Shown here one piece after another: positions 23,869-24,944 of a stretch of DNA of 24,944 bases. Where the stretch lies: assembly GCA_964546275.1 (NCBI GenBank), contig CAZJJG010000020.1, positions 1 through 24,944 on the forward strand, in the 5' to 3' direction. Within the stretch, counting starts at the first letter, position 1, and every line of letters starts with the position of its first letter. Source of the DNA: MED-G78 sp964546275 (GTDB lineage Bacteria > Pseudomonadota > Gammaproteobacteria > Magnimaribacterales > D2472). Under the pieces are notes generated by a model. It made no database searches, had not been told where the DNA came from, and worked only from the letters and a program-made list of their open reading frames with translations. Position numbers and translations under genes: made by a program.

Positions 23869-24758
23869 ATGTTTTTAATTATACTTTTTATTTCTTTAAT
23901 ATGATCTACAGTTGTTCTGCAGCATCCGCCTATTACAAAGGCTCCAGCATCAGTCCATTCTTTTACATACTTTGCATATTCAAGATGATTGATGGGTTGT
24001 TGATTGTGATGGTGAAATTCATCAGCATCACTAACAAAACCTTCTAATGGATTTTTTTTATAAATTGACGAATTAGCATAAATTCCAAATTTCTTTTCCC
24101 TCTTTAGTTTTAAAATAGCTTTAGATGCTGTATCGGCATGAATGCAATTAATTAACTGACACTCTATATCTAGTTCAGAGGCTTTTAAAATAGCATCTTC
24201 TAAAAGCTCAGTACTTGGAAGTCTATTTAACTTATTACCTCTAGTTGTCCAGCTGAGCCACACTCTGGACGAGAAATCTTTAGCCATTGATGCTGCTGTA
24301 ATACCTTCATAAATTGAAGCCATAGTTTCACAAATAATAATATCAACATTATCTTTATAAACTTCTCCTAAAGATCTATAAAAGCTTCTTAATGGTTTTC
24401 CGCTAGAGCTTAAGTCAGGTCTAAACGTTACATGTATAGGAGGATAACAGCCAGCAATTAATGTATTTGTATTGGTAGATGCAATAGCTTCCTGACATAG
24501 TTCAAGAGATCTTTTAGCAAGATCAATATATGAGGGAGCTGACGGCTCTCTTTTAAGCAGTTCAGGAGTTGCTTGATAGTTTGAAGTAGTAATAACATCT
24601 GCTCCAGCCTCAATATTATCAATATGTATCTGTTTAATTATTTCTGGATTGTGAATTAGTGAATAAGCAGACCAGATGGAAGTTTTAAAACTTGGAAGGT
24701 ATGCTCCTCTATTTTCTAGCTCTGTACCTAATGCTGAATCTAAAATTAATGGTTTCAT
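23865..24758 (-). CDS. Homocysteine S-methyltransferase family enzyme
   Basis: The 297-residue protein has the pattern of MmuM/BHMT-like zinc-dependent methyltransferases: DSALGTELENRG at the N-terminus, ADVITTSNYQA (53-63), ICETMAS (142-148), and the zinc cysteines Cys205 in LINCIHA and Cys279/Cys280 in VIGGCCRTT. It transfers a methyl group from a donor such as S-methylmethionine, betaine or a sulfonium compound to homocysteine to give methionine. The donor is not readable. The BCCT transporter elsewhere in the window could supply betaine or DMSP, which is speculative. It leads a two-gene operon with peptidase E. The ATG lacks a visible Shine-Dalgarno. Confidence 0.9.
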   Translation of the reverse strand: MKPLILDSALGTELENRGAYLPSFKTSIWSAYSLIHNPEIIKQIHIDNIEAGADVITTSNYQATPELLKREPSAPSYIDLAKRSLELCQEAIASTNTNTLIAGCYPPIHVTFRPDLSSSGKPLRSFYRSLGEVYKDNVDIIICETMASIYEGITAASMAKDFSSRVWLSWTTRGNKLNRLPSTELLEDAILKASELDIECQLINCIHADTASKAILKLKREKKFGIYANSSIYKKNPLEGFVSDADEFHHHNQQPINHLEYAKYVKEWTDAGAFVIGGCCRTTVDHIKEIKSIIKNI

Positions 24759-24784
24759 TAAAAAATTGTAAAGTTATTTTGGGG

Positions 24785-24790
24785 ATTATA
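24785..24790 (-). promoter_or_regulatory. Consensus -10 box of the homocysteine methyltransferase operon
   Basis: On the minus strand TATAAT (24785-24790) lies 26 bases before the ATG, so transcription would start about 20 bases ahead of it. The -35 region is A/T only and poorly defined. The leader shows no Shine-Dalgarno. Confidence 0.4.
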
Positions 24791-24816
24791 AGAGAATAAG
24801 CTTAGTTTTTAATTAA

Positions 24817-24942
24817 TTATTTATGTTTATTAAATGCAATTAATTTTTGTTTCCATTTATTCGTAAAGAAATCAAACTCGTGTCCTTTAACTACAAAATC
24901 TTTAAAGATCAGGTCTCTATCAATCATTAATATAACAACTTG
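24817..24942 (-). CDS. C-terminal end of an unidentified protein (partial)
   Basis: A minus-strand frame is open from the window edge to TAA 24817-24819. It encodes 41 codons reading QVVILMIDRDLIFKDFVVKG, then HEFDFFTNKWKQKLIAFNKHK. It contains an internal ATG (MIDRDL), but the frame continues to the edge, so this is probably the end of a longer gene. The charged and aromatic composition looks coding, although I recognise no family. The homocysteine methyltransferase operon follows after 58 bp with its own -10 box. Confidence 0.4.
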   Translation of the reverse strand, partial: QVVILMIDRDLIFKDFVVKGHEFDFFTNKWKQKLIAFNKHK

Positions 24943-24944
24943 CT

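Noticed and set aside
1..24944. CRISPR arrays, insertion sequences or toxin-antitoxin modules
   Set aside because: No repeated spacers, transposase motifs or toxin families are seen anywhere in the window. The only regulator-like fragment is the XRE remnant.

Overview
The window is AT-rich, densely packed bacterial DNA, most consistent with a marine gammaproteobacterium of the SAR86/streamlined oligotroph type. The evidence for this is codon choice (AGA, CTT, TTA and AAA dominate), a CCA-encoding tRNA-Ser, short spacers with 1-8 bp gene overlaps, two TonB-dependent receptors, a TPR-sulfotransferase and several serine hydrolases. This placement is inferred from gene content and base composition; no rRNA or marker gene is present to confirm it.

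Layout, left to right. (1) 1-320: the tail of a + strand frame, then a non-coding stretch with an 11-bp stem. (2) 320-1985 (-): a periplasmic carbohydrate-esterase-like alpha/beta hydrolase overlapping a two-module VOC protein. (3) 1986-2356: a spacer holding a broken XRE-type regulator and a possible 33-residue membrane peptide. (4) 2357-3526 (+): an exported methyltransferase abutting a SRPBCC protein, followed by tRNA-Ser(UGA). (5) 3769-7998 (-): a cassette read as exported beta-lactamase-like serine hydrolase, then a 31-residue membrane peptide, an ABC ATPase, an ABC-2 permease and a membrane-anchored alpha/beta hydrolase. (6) 8091-12566 (-): a TPR-sulfotransferase behind a TonB-dependent receptor, separated by a strong terminator. 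(7) 12828-14735: a BCCT osmolyte transporter (+) and two small membrane proteins (-). (8) 14857-23090 (+): a YdjA-like nitroreductase, a NylB-like serine hydrolase, an SDR, two overlapping exported amidohydrolases and a large TonB-dependent receptor ending in a strong terminator. (9) 23179-24758 (-): a peptidase E and a homocysteine S-methyltransferase sharing 4 bp. The last bases hold the end of an unidentified - strand gene.

How the genes may work together. Two blocks look like nutrient or secondary-compound modules. Block 8 joins an outer-membrane receptor with envelope hydrolases of amide/ester-type bonds and an oxidoreductase, as expected for uptake and breakdown of an amide- or lactam-containing compound. 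Block 5 couples an ABC-2 exporter to two extracytoplasmic hydrolases and a small membrane peptide. The substrates cannot be read from the sequence. The most useful details are the second amidohydrolase lacking its metal-binding HxH motif, the unlisted small membrane peptides and the XRE remnant.
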